Shown one piece after another: positions 28,340-36,526 of a DNA stretch of 64,000 nt. The position numbers and the translations under genes were made by a program. The notes below the pieces were generated by a model. It had not been told where the DNA came from. It saw only the letters and a list, made by a program, of their open reading frames with translations, and made no database searches. Each line of letters starts with the position of its first letter. Positions within the stretch are counted from its first letter, which is position 1. The DNA is from Paracoccaceae bacterium (GTDB taxonomy: Bacteria; Pseudomonadota; Alphaproteobacteria; Rhodobacterales; Rhodobacteraceae), in contig JAHRYM010000002.1 in the NCBI GenBank assembly GCA_020622085.1, forward strand, positions 519,281 through 583,280. The letters run 5' to 3'.

Positions 28340-30637
28340 ATGTCCATCGCTTACGCTCATTCCGGAACGCAGTCCGATCGCAGTGACTGGCAAACCTTGT
28401 CCAGCCACCTTGCGCAGACCGCTTCTCTCGCCGCCGAACGCGCCTCTCCTTTCGCATTGACCGAGGCGAGCCGGCTGGCTGCCGCTTTCCATGACTTCGG
28501 CAAGAACGATCCGGCATTTGATCGGGTATTGCAGGGGAAAGGAGATCGCGTTGATCATTCGACGGCAGGTGGCAGGCTGTTGATCGACCGCGCCGACAGC
28601 AAGACCCGTTTTGCCGCTCAACTCCTTGCGCATACCATCCTCGGCCATCACGCCGGACTGCCCGACAGTACGGGAAGCGAGGCCTCGCAGTCTCGGCGGC
28701 TGGACGGGTTCAACGATCCGATCTCGGTCGAAGTGACGCGGGCTGCGGTCGTGGACCTCTTGCCTGCGGCTAGGGAGTTGGCCGCCAAATGCCGGAAGGA
28801 ACATCTTGGCTTTGACCTCTCGCTTGCGGGGCGGATGGTGTTTTCTGCTCTGGTCGATGCCGACTTTCGGGATACCGAGGCGTTCTATGGCCAGATGGAG
28901 TCCGGGGAACATGTCTGGCCTGGCCTGCAGGATATTCTACCCGGCCTACGTTCCGGCTTCGACCGAAAGATGGCAGGGTTTGCGAGCGGCGAGTTGAACC
29001 AGCTCCGCTCGGAAATCCTGCGGCACATCCGCGTCGGCGCCGACCTGCGCCCCGGCCTGTTCACACTTACCGTCCCGACCGGCGGCGGCAAGACCCTGGC
29101 CTCGATGGGCTTTGCGCTGGACCACGCGGCAAGGTATGGCCATCGCAGGATCATCTATGCAATCCCCTACACCTCAATCATCGACCAGACGGCCGAAACG
29201 TTCCGGAACCTGTTCCAGAACCTGGGCGATGTCGTGCTGGAGCATCATTCCGCCATCGACACTGAAGCCAGCACCGGGCCGAAGATCGTCAGAGAAGGCA
29301 GCACCCGTCTGTCCGAGCAGAAGGCGAAGCTGCGACTCGCCATGGAGGATTGGGCCGCCCCCATCGTTGTCACGACCAATGTTCAGCTTTTCGAAAGTCT
29401 GTTCGGCTCCCGGCCCTCGCGCTGCCGCAAACTGCACAACATCGCCGGTAGCGTGATCATACTGGATGAAGCGCAATGCCTTCCGCGTTCGCTTCTGGCA
29501 CCGACCCTGCGGATGATCGACGCGCTGGCCGCGCATTATGGCTGCACGGTGGTACTGTGTACGGCCACCCAGCCGGCCTTCAACAGCGCCCAATTGGATC
29601 GGAGCCGCAGGGGGAACGATGGCAAGCCACGGAAGATCGGTCTCGATCTGACCGGACGCGAACTGGCACCGGGCCCCGATGCGTTGGCTGAACGGCTTCG
29701 CCGGGCCAGGATCGTCGACGGCGGCACCATGGACGACGCGGCGCTGACTGTAGCCCTGCAGGAGACCCCGCAAGCCATGGTCATCGTCAACAGTCGCAAG
29801 CATGCACTTGCCCTGTATCGCGCTGTGGAGGACCAGCCGGGCGCGCTGCATCTGACCACCCGGCAGTACCCTGCCCATCGGCGCCAGATCATCGCGGACA
29901 TCAAGCGGCGCCTTGCGGAAGATGCTCCTTGTCGGTTGATCGCCACCAGCCTGATCGAGGCCGGGGTCGACCTATCCTTCCCGAAGGGCTGGCGTGCCGA
30001 GGCGGGTCTCGACAGCATCGTCCAGGCGGCAGGTCGGGTGAATCGGGAAGGCCGGTGGGATATTCAGACCAGCACGCTTACTGTCTTCACGCCCACCGAT
30101 CATGCGCCACCAGCCGAAATCCAGACCCTGGCGAAGACGATGCGCAGCACGCTTGCGCGGTTCGGGCCGGATGCGCTCCTCTCTCCCGCAGCCATCCGGC
30201 ACTGGTTTGAAGAAGTCTACTGGCGCGCCGGGGAAAGCCTTCTTGACCGGCATGCCATCGTCGAGGCTTTCCGCTTCGCACCGTTGACCGGCGACTTTGA
30301 CTTCGCCTATCGCTCGGTCGCCGAGAGTTATCGCATGGTCGAAAGCCCGCTCTTGCCGGTGATCATTCCGACCGAGGCCTCGACCGAGGCCATCCGCCAA
30401 CTGGGGGTAGAGCAGATCTCCTCGAGCAGGATCGCCCGGGCATTGCAGCCCTATGTCGTGCAGGTTCCGGCCCGTTCCCGGGAAATGCTGCGCATCAACG
30501 GCAAGGGCAGCTTCGTGTCAGCAGAAATACGGGGCGACCAGTTCTTTGTGCTCTCGGACCCAGGACTTTACCGGCAGAACATCGGCCTGTTCTGGGAAGG
30601 CGCGGATGAGTTGAGCGAGACCCAGGCCATGATCTGA
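28340..30637 (+). CDS. cas3: CRISPR-associated helicase-nuclease Cas3 (type I-C)
   Basis: A 765-residue effector that unwinds and shreds DNA marked by Cascade. The N-terminal HD nuclease has His51-Asp52 in FHDFGKNDPAF and the second metal cluster in LAHTILGHHAGLPD. The SF2 helicase follows: Walker A VPTGGGKTLASMG (about residue 250), DEAQ box VIILDEAQCLP, TATQPAF, and motif VI IVQAAGRVNREG. All key residues are present. A 273-base gap separates it from cas5, unlike the overlapping genes downstream. Confidence 0.97.
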   Translation: MSIAYAHSGTQSDRSDWQTLSSHLAQTASLAAERASPFALTEASRLAAAFHDFGKNDPAFDRVLQGKGDRVDHSTAGGRLLIDRADSKTRFAAQLLAHTILGHHAGLPDSTGSEASQSRRLDGFNDPISVEVTRAAVVDLLPAARELAAKCRKEHLGFDLSLAGRMVFSALVDADFRDTEAFYGQMESGEHVWPGLQDILPGLRSGFDRKMAGFASGELNQLRSEILRHIRVGADLRPGLFTLTVPTGGGKTLASMGFALDHAARYGHRRIIYAIPYTSIIDQTAETFRNLFQNLGDVVLEHHSAIDTEASTGPKIVREGSTRLSEQKAKLRLAMEDWAAPIVVTTNVQLFESLFGSRPSRCRKLHNIAGSVIILDEAQCLPRSLLAPTLRMIDALAAHYGCTVVLCTATQPAFNSAQLDRSRRGNDGKPRKIGLDLTGRELAPGPDALAERLRRARIVDGGTMDDAALTVALQETPQAMVIVNSRKHALALYRAVEDQPGALHLTTRQYPAHRRQIIADIKRRLAEDAPCRLIATSLIEAGVDLSFPKGWRAEAGLDSIVQAAGRVNREGRWDIQTSTLTVFTPTDHAPPAEIQTLAKTMRSTLARFGPDALLSPAAIRHWFEEVYWRAGESLLDRHAIVEAFRFAPLTGDFDFAYRSVAESYRMVESPLLPVIIPTEASTEAIRQLGVEQISSSRIARALQPYVVQVPARSREMLRINGKGSFVSAEIRGDQFFVLSDPGLYRQNIGLFWEGADELSETQAMI

Positions 30638-30910
30638 CGGCGCCCGACCGCAAAGGGGCCGGGCGCCTCCGGCTCGGAAACTTCTTAGCCAATGTTTCTA
30701 TCCGCATAGCCCGAGGCCACGACCCGCGCTGATTTTAATGCTTTTGCCACAGCTGCCACAGCGCCCAAGAAGAATAACCGCGCGGTTACTTCGATACAAA
30801 AATTTAACTTCTTAACCAATGAAAAAGTGATTGCCAGGGCTTGCAACCCTGTGCAACACTTTCCGGGCCAGACTCACCCTCCGGTGGTCTGGCGCTGCTT
30901 CGAGGAAATC
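30638..30910 (+). promoter_or_regulatory. Structured intergenic region between cas3 and cas5
   Basis: No gene is seen. One base after the cas3 stop is a perfect 8-bp hairpin (GGCGCCCG/CGGGCGCC, 30639-30667) followed by TCCGGCTCGGAAAC. A 16-base direct repeat AACTTCTTARCCAATG occurs at 30679-30694 and 30806-30821. The middle is AT-rich (30790-30830). A second hairpin, GCCAGAC..GTCTGGC with CACC/GGTG inside (30867-30893), lies just before the GAGGA ribosome site of cas5. It probably holds a separate promoter and 5' leader for the cas5-cas2 genes. Confidence 0.55.
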
Positions 30911-31609
30911 ATGTCCTACGGTATCCGATTGCATGCCCGGGGCCGCCACGCCCTTTTCACCCGACCGGAATTGAAAGTTGAGCGCGTCTCCTACGACGTG
31001 ATGCCTCCCTCGGCGGCGCGGGGTATCCTGGAGGCGATCCACTGGAAGCCTGCTATCCGCTGGGTGATCGACCGCATCCATGTGCTGGAGCCGATCCGTT
31101 TCCAGTCGATCCGCCGGAACGAGGTCGGGCACAAGGCGCCGGCCGGCAAGATCAGGCAGGCGATGAACCGGGGCGATCTGGCCGACCTTCAGATCCTGGT
31201 GGACGAGGACCGCCAGCAGCGCGCATCGACCGTCCTTGTGAACCCCGCCTATGTGATCGAGGCGCATTTCGTGCTGACCTCCCGCGCGGATGCCTCCGAC
31301 AGCGAAGGCAAGCATCTCGACATCTTCAATCGTCGCGCGGCCCGCGGCCAGTGCTTTCACCAGCCCTGCCTTGGCACCCGGGAATTCGCCGCCGACTTTG
31401 GCCTGATCGAACCCGGCACCCCGCTGCCCGACCGCGCCCCCGCGGCCGAAACCGCCGATCTGGGCTTCGGCACTCCGCGCGACCTGGGCTTCATGCTCTG
31501 GGACATAGACCACGGCAAGGCGTCCCGCCCCTCGCTTCTGTTCCGCGCGACCTTGCGCGACGGCGTGATGGAGGTGCCGCAACCCGGCAGCCCGGAGATC
31601 CGGCAATGA
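30911..31609 (+). CDS. cas5c: Cas5c/Cas5d, crRNA-processing subunit (type I-C)
   Basis: A 232-residue protein from ATG 30911 with GAGGA upstream. The start MSYGIRLHARGRHALFTRPE and SYDVMPPSAARGILEAIHWK are the type I-C Cas5 signature. In this subtype, which lacks Cas6, Cas5 cuts the repeat RNA and stays on the 5' handle in Cascade. FGTPRDLGFMLWDIDHG is near the C-terminus. Its stop overlaps the cas8c start (ATGA). The ORF track's start at 30827 lies in the leader region. Confidence 0.96.
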   Translation: MSYGIRLHARGRHALFTRPELKVERVSYDVMPPSAARGILEAIHWKPAIRWVIDRIHVLEPIRFQSIRRNEVGHKAPAGKIRQAMNRGDLADLQILVDEDRQQRASTVLVNPAYVIEAHFVLTSRADASDSEGKHLDIFNRRAARGQCFHQPCLGTREFAADFGLIEPGTPLPDRAPAAETADLGFGTPRDLGFMLWDIDHGKASRPSLLFRATLRDGVMEVPQPGSPEIRQ

Positions 31610-33390
31610 GCCTTCTTTCCGCCCTGGTCGCCGCCTACGACCGCCTGCCGGACGCCCCGCCTTTCGGGTATTCGACCGAAAAGATCGGCTTCTGCGTGAT
31701 CCTGAATGCGGATGGGTCCGTGGCCGAAATCATCGATTTGCGATCAGCCGACAATCAACGCAGCCCCCGGATGATGCAGGTTCCTGCGTCACCCAAACGG
31801 TCGGGAAGTACGCCTCGCCCCAATTTCGTTTGGGACAACCTGAACTACGCGTTGGGTGCGGGAAAATCGCGAAACTCCGACGATCTGAGGTTCGACGCTT
31901 TCAAGGCGAAGCATCTGGAGTTCCTGCGGGATCTGAAATCCGAAGATGCGCAGGCCTTTTGCCGTTTCCTTGAAACTTGGAATCCCGAGTCCGTCGCAAG
32001 CCATTTCGATTTGGAGAAGCTTCCGACAGAGGGAATTATTTTCGCGTCCGCAAGCAATGCCGGCAAGACTTTTCTGCATGAAGTACCCGAAATCCGGGCG
32101 TTTTGGGCCAGTGAAGGAGACCGCTGGAAAGCCATCGAGGGCAAGAGTTCCTCTAACGCCACCTGCCTTCTGACCGGCAACCGATCGCCAATCGCCCGGA
32201 CTCATCCGCCGATCAAGGGAGTATGGGGCGCCCAAGTTGCCGGGGCGGCTCTGGTCTCCTTCAATGCAGACGCTTACGAGTCCTACGGCCACGAGCAGGG
32301 CAACAATGCTCCGATCTCCGAAGCCGCGACCTTCGCCTATACGACCGCGCTCAACCGCTTTCTGGCGGACAAGGCGCACCGGGTGCAGATCGGCGACACA
32401 TCTGCCATCTTCTGGGCAGATGCGAGCAGCGTGCAGGCACTTGCGGCCGAAAGCCTCTTCGCCGGGTTTTTCGACGAACGCCCTTCGAAAGAGGACATCA
32501 TCAATGCCGAAGTCCCCGCAACCCGCAAGATCGCCGGGGCGCTGGAAGCGATCCGCGCTGGCGTGCCTATCGCCCGGATCCTGCCCGACCTCGGCCCGGT
32601 CCGGTTCCATGTCCTTGGCTTGGCACCCAATGCCGCCCGCCTTTCGGTGCGGTTCTATTGGGAAAGCAGCTTCGGCCAGCTGGTGCAGAACTATCAGCGC
32701 TATCTGGACGACATGCGGCTTGAGCCGCCGCCGCGCGATGGCTGGCCACCGCTCTGGCGTTATCTGGTCGAGCTGGCCGTGCAGGGCAAGCGCGAGAATG
32801 TGCCCCCCCTTGTTGCCGGAGAATGGATGCGCGCCATCCTGACCGGCGCGCGCTATCCGATGACGTTTTTCTCGACGACCCTGATGCGCATCCGCTCGGA
32901 CGGCGAGGTCAACGCCTACCGCGCTGCCATGCTCAAATCCGTCCTGACCCGCAACTTTTCCATGGAGGCCCCTGTGGCGCTCGATCCCGCCAACCTGAAC
33001 AAAGGCTACATCCTCGGTCGGCTCTTTGCCGTCTACGAAGAGGTTCAGCGCTCCGCCCTTGGTGGCAATGTGAACGCGACGATCAAGGACAAGTTCTATG
33101 GCTCGGCCTCGGCTACGCCGCAGAAGGTGTTCCGAACTCTGGATGCGGGGTCGCAGAACCACTTTTCCAAGCTGCGCAAGTTCAGCCCCGGGCGGGCTGT
33201 AAATCTGGAAAAGCTGCTGACCTCGATCACCGATCTGATGGAGCCCGGCAACGATCCGATCCCGGCCTCGCTGTCGGCTGCGGAACAGGCCTTGTTCGGC
33301 ATAGGCTATTACCACCAGCGCAGCGATTTCTTCCGCAAGCGCGACGAAGCCAACCCGGCCGAGGCTCCGCTGACCGAAGCCATCGAATGA
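31606..33390 (+). CDS. cas8c: Cascade large subunit Cas8c (Csd1)
   Basis: A 594-residue Csd1-family protein opening MSLLSALVAAYDRLPDAPPFGYSTEKIGF, the family's standard start. WDNLNYALGAG and CLLTGNRSPIARTHPPIKGV are further conserved blocks. It recognises the PAM and recruits Cas3; in type I-C a small subunit is also made from an internal start within this gene in studied systems, and an internal start here has not been tested. It overlaps cas5 by 4 bases; cas7 follows after 43 bases. Confidence 0.95.
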   Translation: MSLLSALVAAYDRLPDAPPFGYSTEKIGFCVILNADGSVAEIIDLRSADNQRSPRMMQVPASPKRSGSTPRPNFVWDNLNYALGAGKSRNSDDLRFDAFKAKHLEFLRDLKSEDAQAFCRFLETWNPESVASHFDLEKLPTEGIIFASASNAGKTFLHEVPEIRAFWASEGDRWKAIEGKSSSNATCLLTGNRSPIARTHPPIKGVWGAQVAGAALVSFNADAYESYGHEQGNNAPISEAATFAYTTALNRFLADKAHRVQIGDTSAIFWADASSVQALAAESLFAGFFDERPSKEDIINAEVPATRKIAGALEAIRAGVPIARILPDLGPVRFHVLGLAPNAARLSVRFYWESSFGQLVQNYQRYLDDMRLEPPPRDGWPPLWRYLVELAVQGKRENVPPLVAGEWMRAILTGARYPMTFFSTTLMRIRSDGEVNAYRAAMLKSVLTRNFSMEAPVALDPANLNKGYILGRLFAVYEEVQRSALGGNVNATIKDKFYGSASATPQKVFRTLDAGSQNHFSKLRKFSPGRAVNLEKLLTSITDLMEPGNDPIPASLSAAEQALFGIGYYHQRSDFFRKRDEANPAEAPLTEAIE

Positions 33391-33433
33391 CCGGCGCTTT
33401 CTTCCGACCCATCGCTTCCCGAGGACAAACCCG

Positions 33434-34387
33434 ATGACCCCTATTTCCCCTCGCCACGATTTCGCGCTGATCTTCGACGTGACCAACGGCAATCCCAATG
33501 GCGATCCCGATGCGGGCAACCTGCCGCGGCTGGATCCCGAGACCAATCACGGGCTGGTTTCCGATGTCAGCCTGAAGCGCAAGATCCGCAACTATGTCGA
33601 ACTCGCCCGGACCGGAGAGGCGGGGCATCACATCTATGTCCAGGAAGGCGCCATCCTGAACGAGAAGCACCGGCAAGCCTATGTCGCGCTGCGCCCCGAT
33701 GATGCGAAGGCCGGCAAGGATGCCAAGCTGAACCCCAAGGATGACGCCGAAGCGGCAAAGCTTCGCGATTGGATGTGCGCGAATTTCTTCGATGTCCGCG
33801 CTTTCGGCGCCGTCATGTCGACGGGCATCAACTGCGGTCAGGTCAAGGGCCCGGTGCAGATGACCTTCGCCAGCTCGGTCGAACCGATCCTGCCGGTCGA
33901 GATCACTGTCACCCGCATGGCCGCCACCAACGAGGCCGAGAAGAAGAAAGCCGCCGAAGGCTCGGACGGCGACCAGCGTTCCGACAACCGCACCATGGGC
34001 CGCAAGCATATCGTGCCCTACGGCCTTTACGTCGCGCATGGCTTCATCTCGGCCAAGTTCGCCGAAAGGTCCGGCTTTTCCGAGGATGACCTTGCGCTGC
34101 TGTTCGAAGCCCTGACATCCATGTTCGAACACGACCGTTCCGCTGCGCGAGGCGAGATGACGACCCGGCGACTGATCGTCTTCCGGCATGAGAACGCCCT
34201 GGGCAACGCCCCCGCCCACAAGCTGTTCGACCGGATCCGGATCGGGCGGAACGTCGATGGCGAGTTCCGTCCGCTGGACGACAAGGGGCTTGGCAACATG
34301 GCCCCGGCGCGGCGGTTCGCCGATTATCGGATCGAGGTCGACCGGGACGACCTGCCGCAGGGCGTCGAAATCCTGGACCTCGTCTGA
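33434..34387 (+). CDS. cas7c: Cascade backbone subunit Cas7 (Csd2, type I-C)
   Basis: A 317-residue Cas7 protein that polymerises along the crRNA spacer. It begins with the RRM-like strand HDFALIFDVTNGNPNGDPDAG, and contains FDVRAFGAVMSTGINCGQVKGPVQ, the typical Cas7 loop and glycine-rich block. RKHIVPYGLYVAHGF follows. The length is normal. An ATG with GAGGACAAAC upstream starts it. It is 3 bases before cas4. Confidence 0.96.
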   Translation: MTPISPRHDFALIFDVTNGNPNGDPDAGNLPRLDPETNHGLVSDVSLKRKIRNYVELARTGEAGHHIYVQEGAILNEKHRQAYVALRPDDAKAGKDAKLNPKDDAEAAKLRDWMCANFFDVRAFGAVMSTGINCGQVKGPVQMTFASSVEPILPVEITVTRMAATNEAEKKKAAEGSDGDQRSDNRTMGRKHIVPYGLYVAHGFISAKFAERSGFSEDDLALLFEALTSMFEHDRSAARGEMTTRRLIVFRHENALGNAPAHKLFDRIRIGRNVDGEFRPLDDKGLGNMAPARRFADYRIEVDRDDLPQGVEILDLV

Positions 34388-34390
34388 GCG

Positions 34391-35014
34391 ATGCCCGCCG
34401 AGATGGAGCCCATCCCCCTCTCGGCGGTGCAGCATGCGGTCTACTGCCTGCGCCAGGCGGCGCTGATCCACCTCGAACGGCTCTGGGCGGAAAACCGTTT
34501 CACGGCGGAAGGCACGGTCCTGCATGCCGTGGCCGACAAGGGCGGCTCACGCAAGGCGCGCGGGGTGCGGCGGGTTCTTTCGCTGCACCTCGGCTCGCAG
34601 CGGCTGAACCTGGTGGGCGTGGCCGACCTGGTGGAGTTCGCCCCGGACGGCCGCGCCTTTCCGGTGGAATACAAGCGCGGCAAGCCCAAGCTCCACCGCG
34701 CCGACGAGGCACAGCTTTGCGCCCAGGCTCTGTGCCTTGAGGAAATGACCGGGCGACCGGTTCCCGAAGGCGCGCTGTATTATGCCCAGACGAAGCGCCG
34801 GGTGACCGTTCCCTTCGATGAGGGTCTCCGTGCCCTGACCGAGGCCGCCGTGGTCGAGCTCGCCCGGGTGTTCTCCAGCCAGGAAACACCGTCGCCTACC
34901 GCCCAGAAATCACGCTGCCGGGCCTGTTCCCTGGTCGATCTTTGCCGCCCGGATGCCTGTGCCCGCCCCGCCCGCGCTTGGTGCGACCGAATGATCGTGA
35001 AGGCCCTGGAATGA
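34391..35014 (+). CDS. cas4: Cas4 nuclease for spacer processing
   Basis: A 207-residue RecB-type nuclease with an iron-sulphur cluster. The first Cys is in AVQHAVYCLRQAALIHLE and the other three in KSRCRACSLVDLC. The active-site strand is FPVEYKRGKPKLHRADEAQL. Cas4 trims prespacers to select PAM and orientation for Cas1-Cas2. The start is 3 bases after cas7. The stop overlaps the cas1 start (ATGA). Confidence 0.95.
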   Translation: MPAEMEPIPLSAVQHAVYCLRQAALIHLERLWAENRFTAEGTVLHAVADKGGSRKARGVRRVLSLHLGSQRLNLVGVADLVEFAPDGRAFPVEYKRGKPKLHRADEAQLCAQALCLEEMTGRPVPEGALYYAQTKRRVTVPFDEGLRALTEAAVVELARVFSSQETPSPTAQKSRCRACSLVDLCRPDACARPARAWCDRMIVKALE

Positions 35015-36042
35015 AGAAACTTCTCAATACCGTCTATGTGACCACCGAGGGCGCGGCATTACGAAAGGATGGCGAAAACCTCGTCGCCGAGGTCGAAGGG
35101 GTCGAAAAGGCCCGGGTGCCCCTCCACATGCTTGGCGCCGTCGTGGTCTTCGGGCCGATCCTGCTCACCCCATCCCTGATTGGCACCTGCGCCGAACGGC
35201 GCATCACGATTTCGCTTCTTGACCGCGCCGGGCGGTTCCAGGCCCGCGTCGAAGGTCCGGCGCAGGGCAACGTCCTGCTGCGCCGGGCGCAGTACGCCCA
35301 GGCCGAGGCGGGAACCGACATCGTGCGGTCCTTCGTCCTGGCCAAGATCGCGAACCAGCGCGCCGTCCTGCGCCGGGCGATCCGGGACCATGGCGAGGCA
35401 GATCCTGCCGCTGACGAGGCGCTGGAGCGAGCTTCGGACCGGATGGCCGCGATCCTGCGACGTGTCCAGATGGCCGATGAAACGACCGACCAGTTGCGCG
35501 GATCCGAAGGCGAGGCCGCCAACCTCTATTTCGCCGTCTTCGATCATCTGGTCCGCACCCCGGAACCCGAACTCCGCTGGACATCGCGTTCCCGGCGCCC
35601 GCCGCTCGATCCAATGAATGCGCTGTTGTCATTCCTTTATACTCTTCTGACCCATGACTGCCGCTCCGCCTGCGAATCCGTGGGGCTCGACCCGGCCGTC
35701 GGCTTTCTTCACCGCGACCGGCCCGGGCGCCCATCCCTGGCGCTCGACCTGATGGAGGAATTTCGCGCCCCGCTGGCCGACCGGCTTGCCCTGTCACTGG
35801 TCAATCGCAGGCAGCTTCGGGCGCACGATTTCCAGCGCATGGACAGCGGCGCGGTGCTTCTGACTGACGAAGGCCGCAAGACCGTCCTTACCGCCTGGCA
35901 AGAGCGCAAGCGCGAGGAGCGCCAGCATGGCTTCCTTGACGAGAAGGCGCCGCTTGGCCTCGTGCCCCATCTTCAGGCACAGCTCCTCGCCCGCCATCTG
36001 CGTGGCGACCTCGACGCCTACCCGCCGTGGTTCTGGAGCTAG
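35011..36042 (+). CDS. cas1: Cas1 integrase (type I-C)
   Basis: A 343-residue Cas1 from ATG 35011: MKKLLNTVYVTTEGAALRKD, the I-C form. The C-terminal helical catalytic domain contains DPMNALLSFLYTLLTHD and GFLHRDRPGRPSLALDLMEEFR, which carry the metal-binding His and acidic residues. It inserts new spacers at the leader end with Cas2. It overlaps cas4 by 4 bases; cas2 starts 6 bases later. Confidence 0.97.
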   Translation: MKKLLNTVYVTTEGAALRKDGENLVAEVEGVEKARVPLHMLGAVVVFGPILLTPSLIGTCAERRITISLLDRAGRFQARVEGPAQGNVLLRRAQYAQAEAGTDIVRSFVLAKIANQRAVLRRAIRDHGEADPAADEALERASDRMAAILRRVQMADETTDQLRGSEGEAANLYFAVFDHLVRTPEPELRWTSRSRRPPLDPMNALLSFLYTLLTHDCRSACESVGLDPAVGFLHRDRPGRPSLALDLMEEFRAPLADRLALSLVNRRQLRAHDFQRMDSGAVLLTDEGRKTVLTAWQERKREERQHGFLDEKAPLGLVPHLQAQLLARHLRGDLDAYPPWFWS

Positions 36043-36048
36043 ACGGAA

Positions 36049-36339
36049 ATGCTGGTTCTGGTGACCTATGACGTGAATACGCTGGAGGCCGGTGGCAAGA
36101 AACGCTTGCGCAGGGTTGCCAAAGCCTGTGAAGATTTCGGTCAACGGGTGCAGTTCTCGGTCTTCGAGATCGAGGTCGATCCGGCCCAGTGGGCAAAGCT
36201 GAAAGCGCGCTTGGAAGGCACAATTGATCCAGCCCATGACAGTCTGCGCTATTATTACCTTGGTTCGAACTGGGAACGCCGGATCGAACATGTGGGCGCC
36301 AAACCAGCCACCGACCTGAATGGCCCCCTGATCATTTGA
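36049..36339 (+). CDS. cas2: Cas2 (type I-C)
   Basis: A 96-residue ferredoxin-like protein starting [23 protein letters not shown] with the conserved Asp after the first strand. [15 protein letters not shown] is the second conserved segment. It forms the scaffold of the Cas1-Cas2 adaptation complex. It is the last cas gene, 187 bases before the first repeat. Confidence 0.97.
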   Translation: MLVLVTYDVNTLEAGGKKRLRRVAKACEDFGQRVQFSVFEIEVDPAQWAKLKARLEGTIDPAHDSLRYYYLGSNWERRIEHVGAKPATDLNGPLII

Positions 36340-36526
36340 TTGCCGCCGTGCGAACCCCTAGCGTGCCTGAGAGCCCCGGCAGGTTCGCAGTCGATCCAGC
36401 TCTTTGAAACCGTTCAACAAATTGTCAGCTTTCCGCACTCAATGTGAGGAATGGACGACCAATCTCGCCATCTTCGCTATTTAAGACGGATTTTCCGTTT
36501 CCACACAAACGGCTAGACTACCCTAG
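36340..36526 (+). promoter_or_regulatory. CRISPR leader with inverted repeat
   Basis: A non-coding stretch between cas2 and the first repeat. An inverted repeat TGCGAACC/GGTTCGCA (36349-36389) with an inner TGCC/GGCA pair comes first, then AT-richer sequence with CTCTTTGAAACCGTTCAAC and a TATTTAAGACGG near 36478. It should contain the array promoter and the integration anchor for Cas1-Cas2. I cannot place the promoter exactly. Confidence 0.7.
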
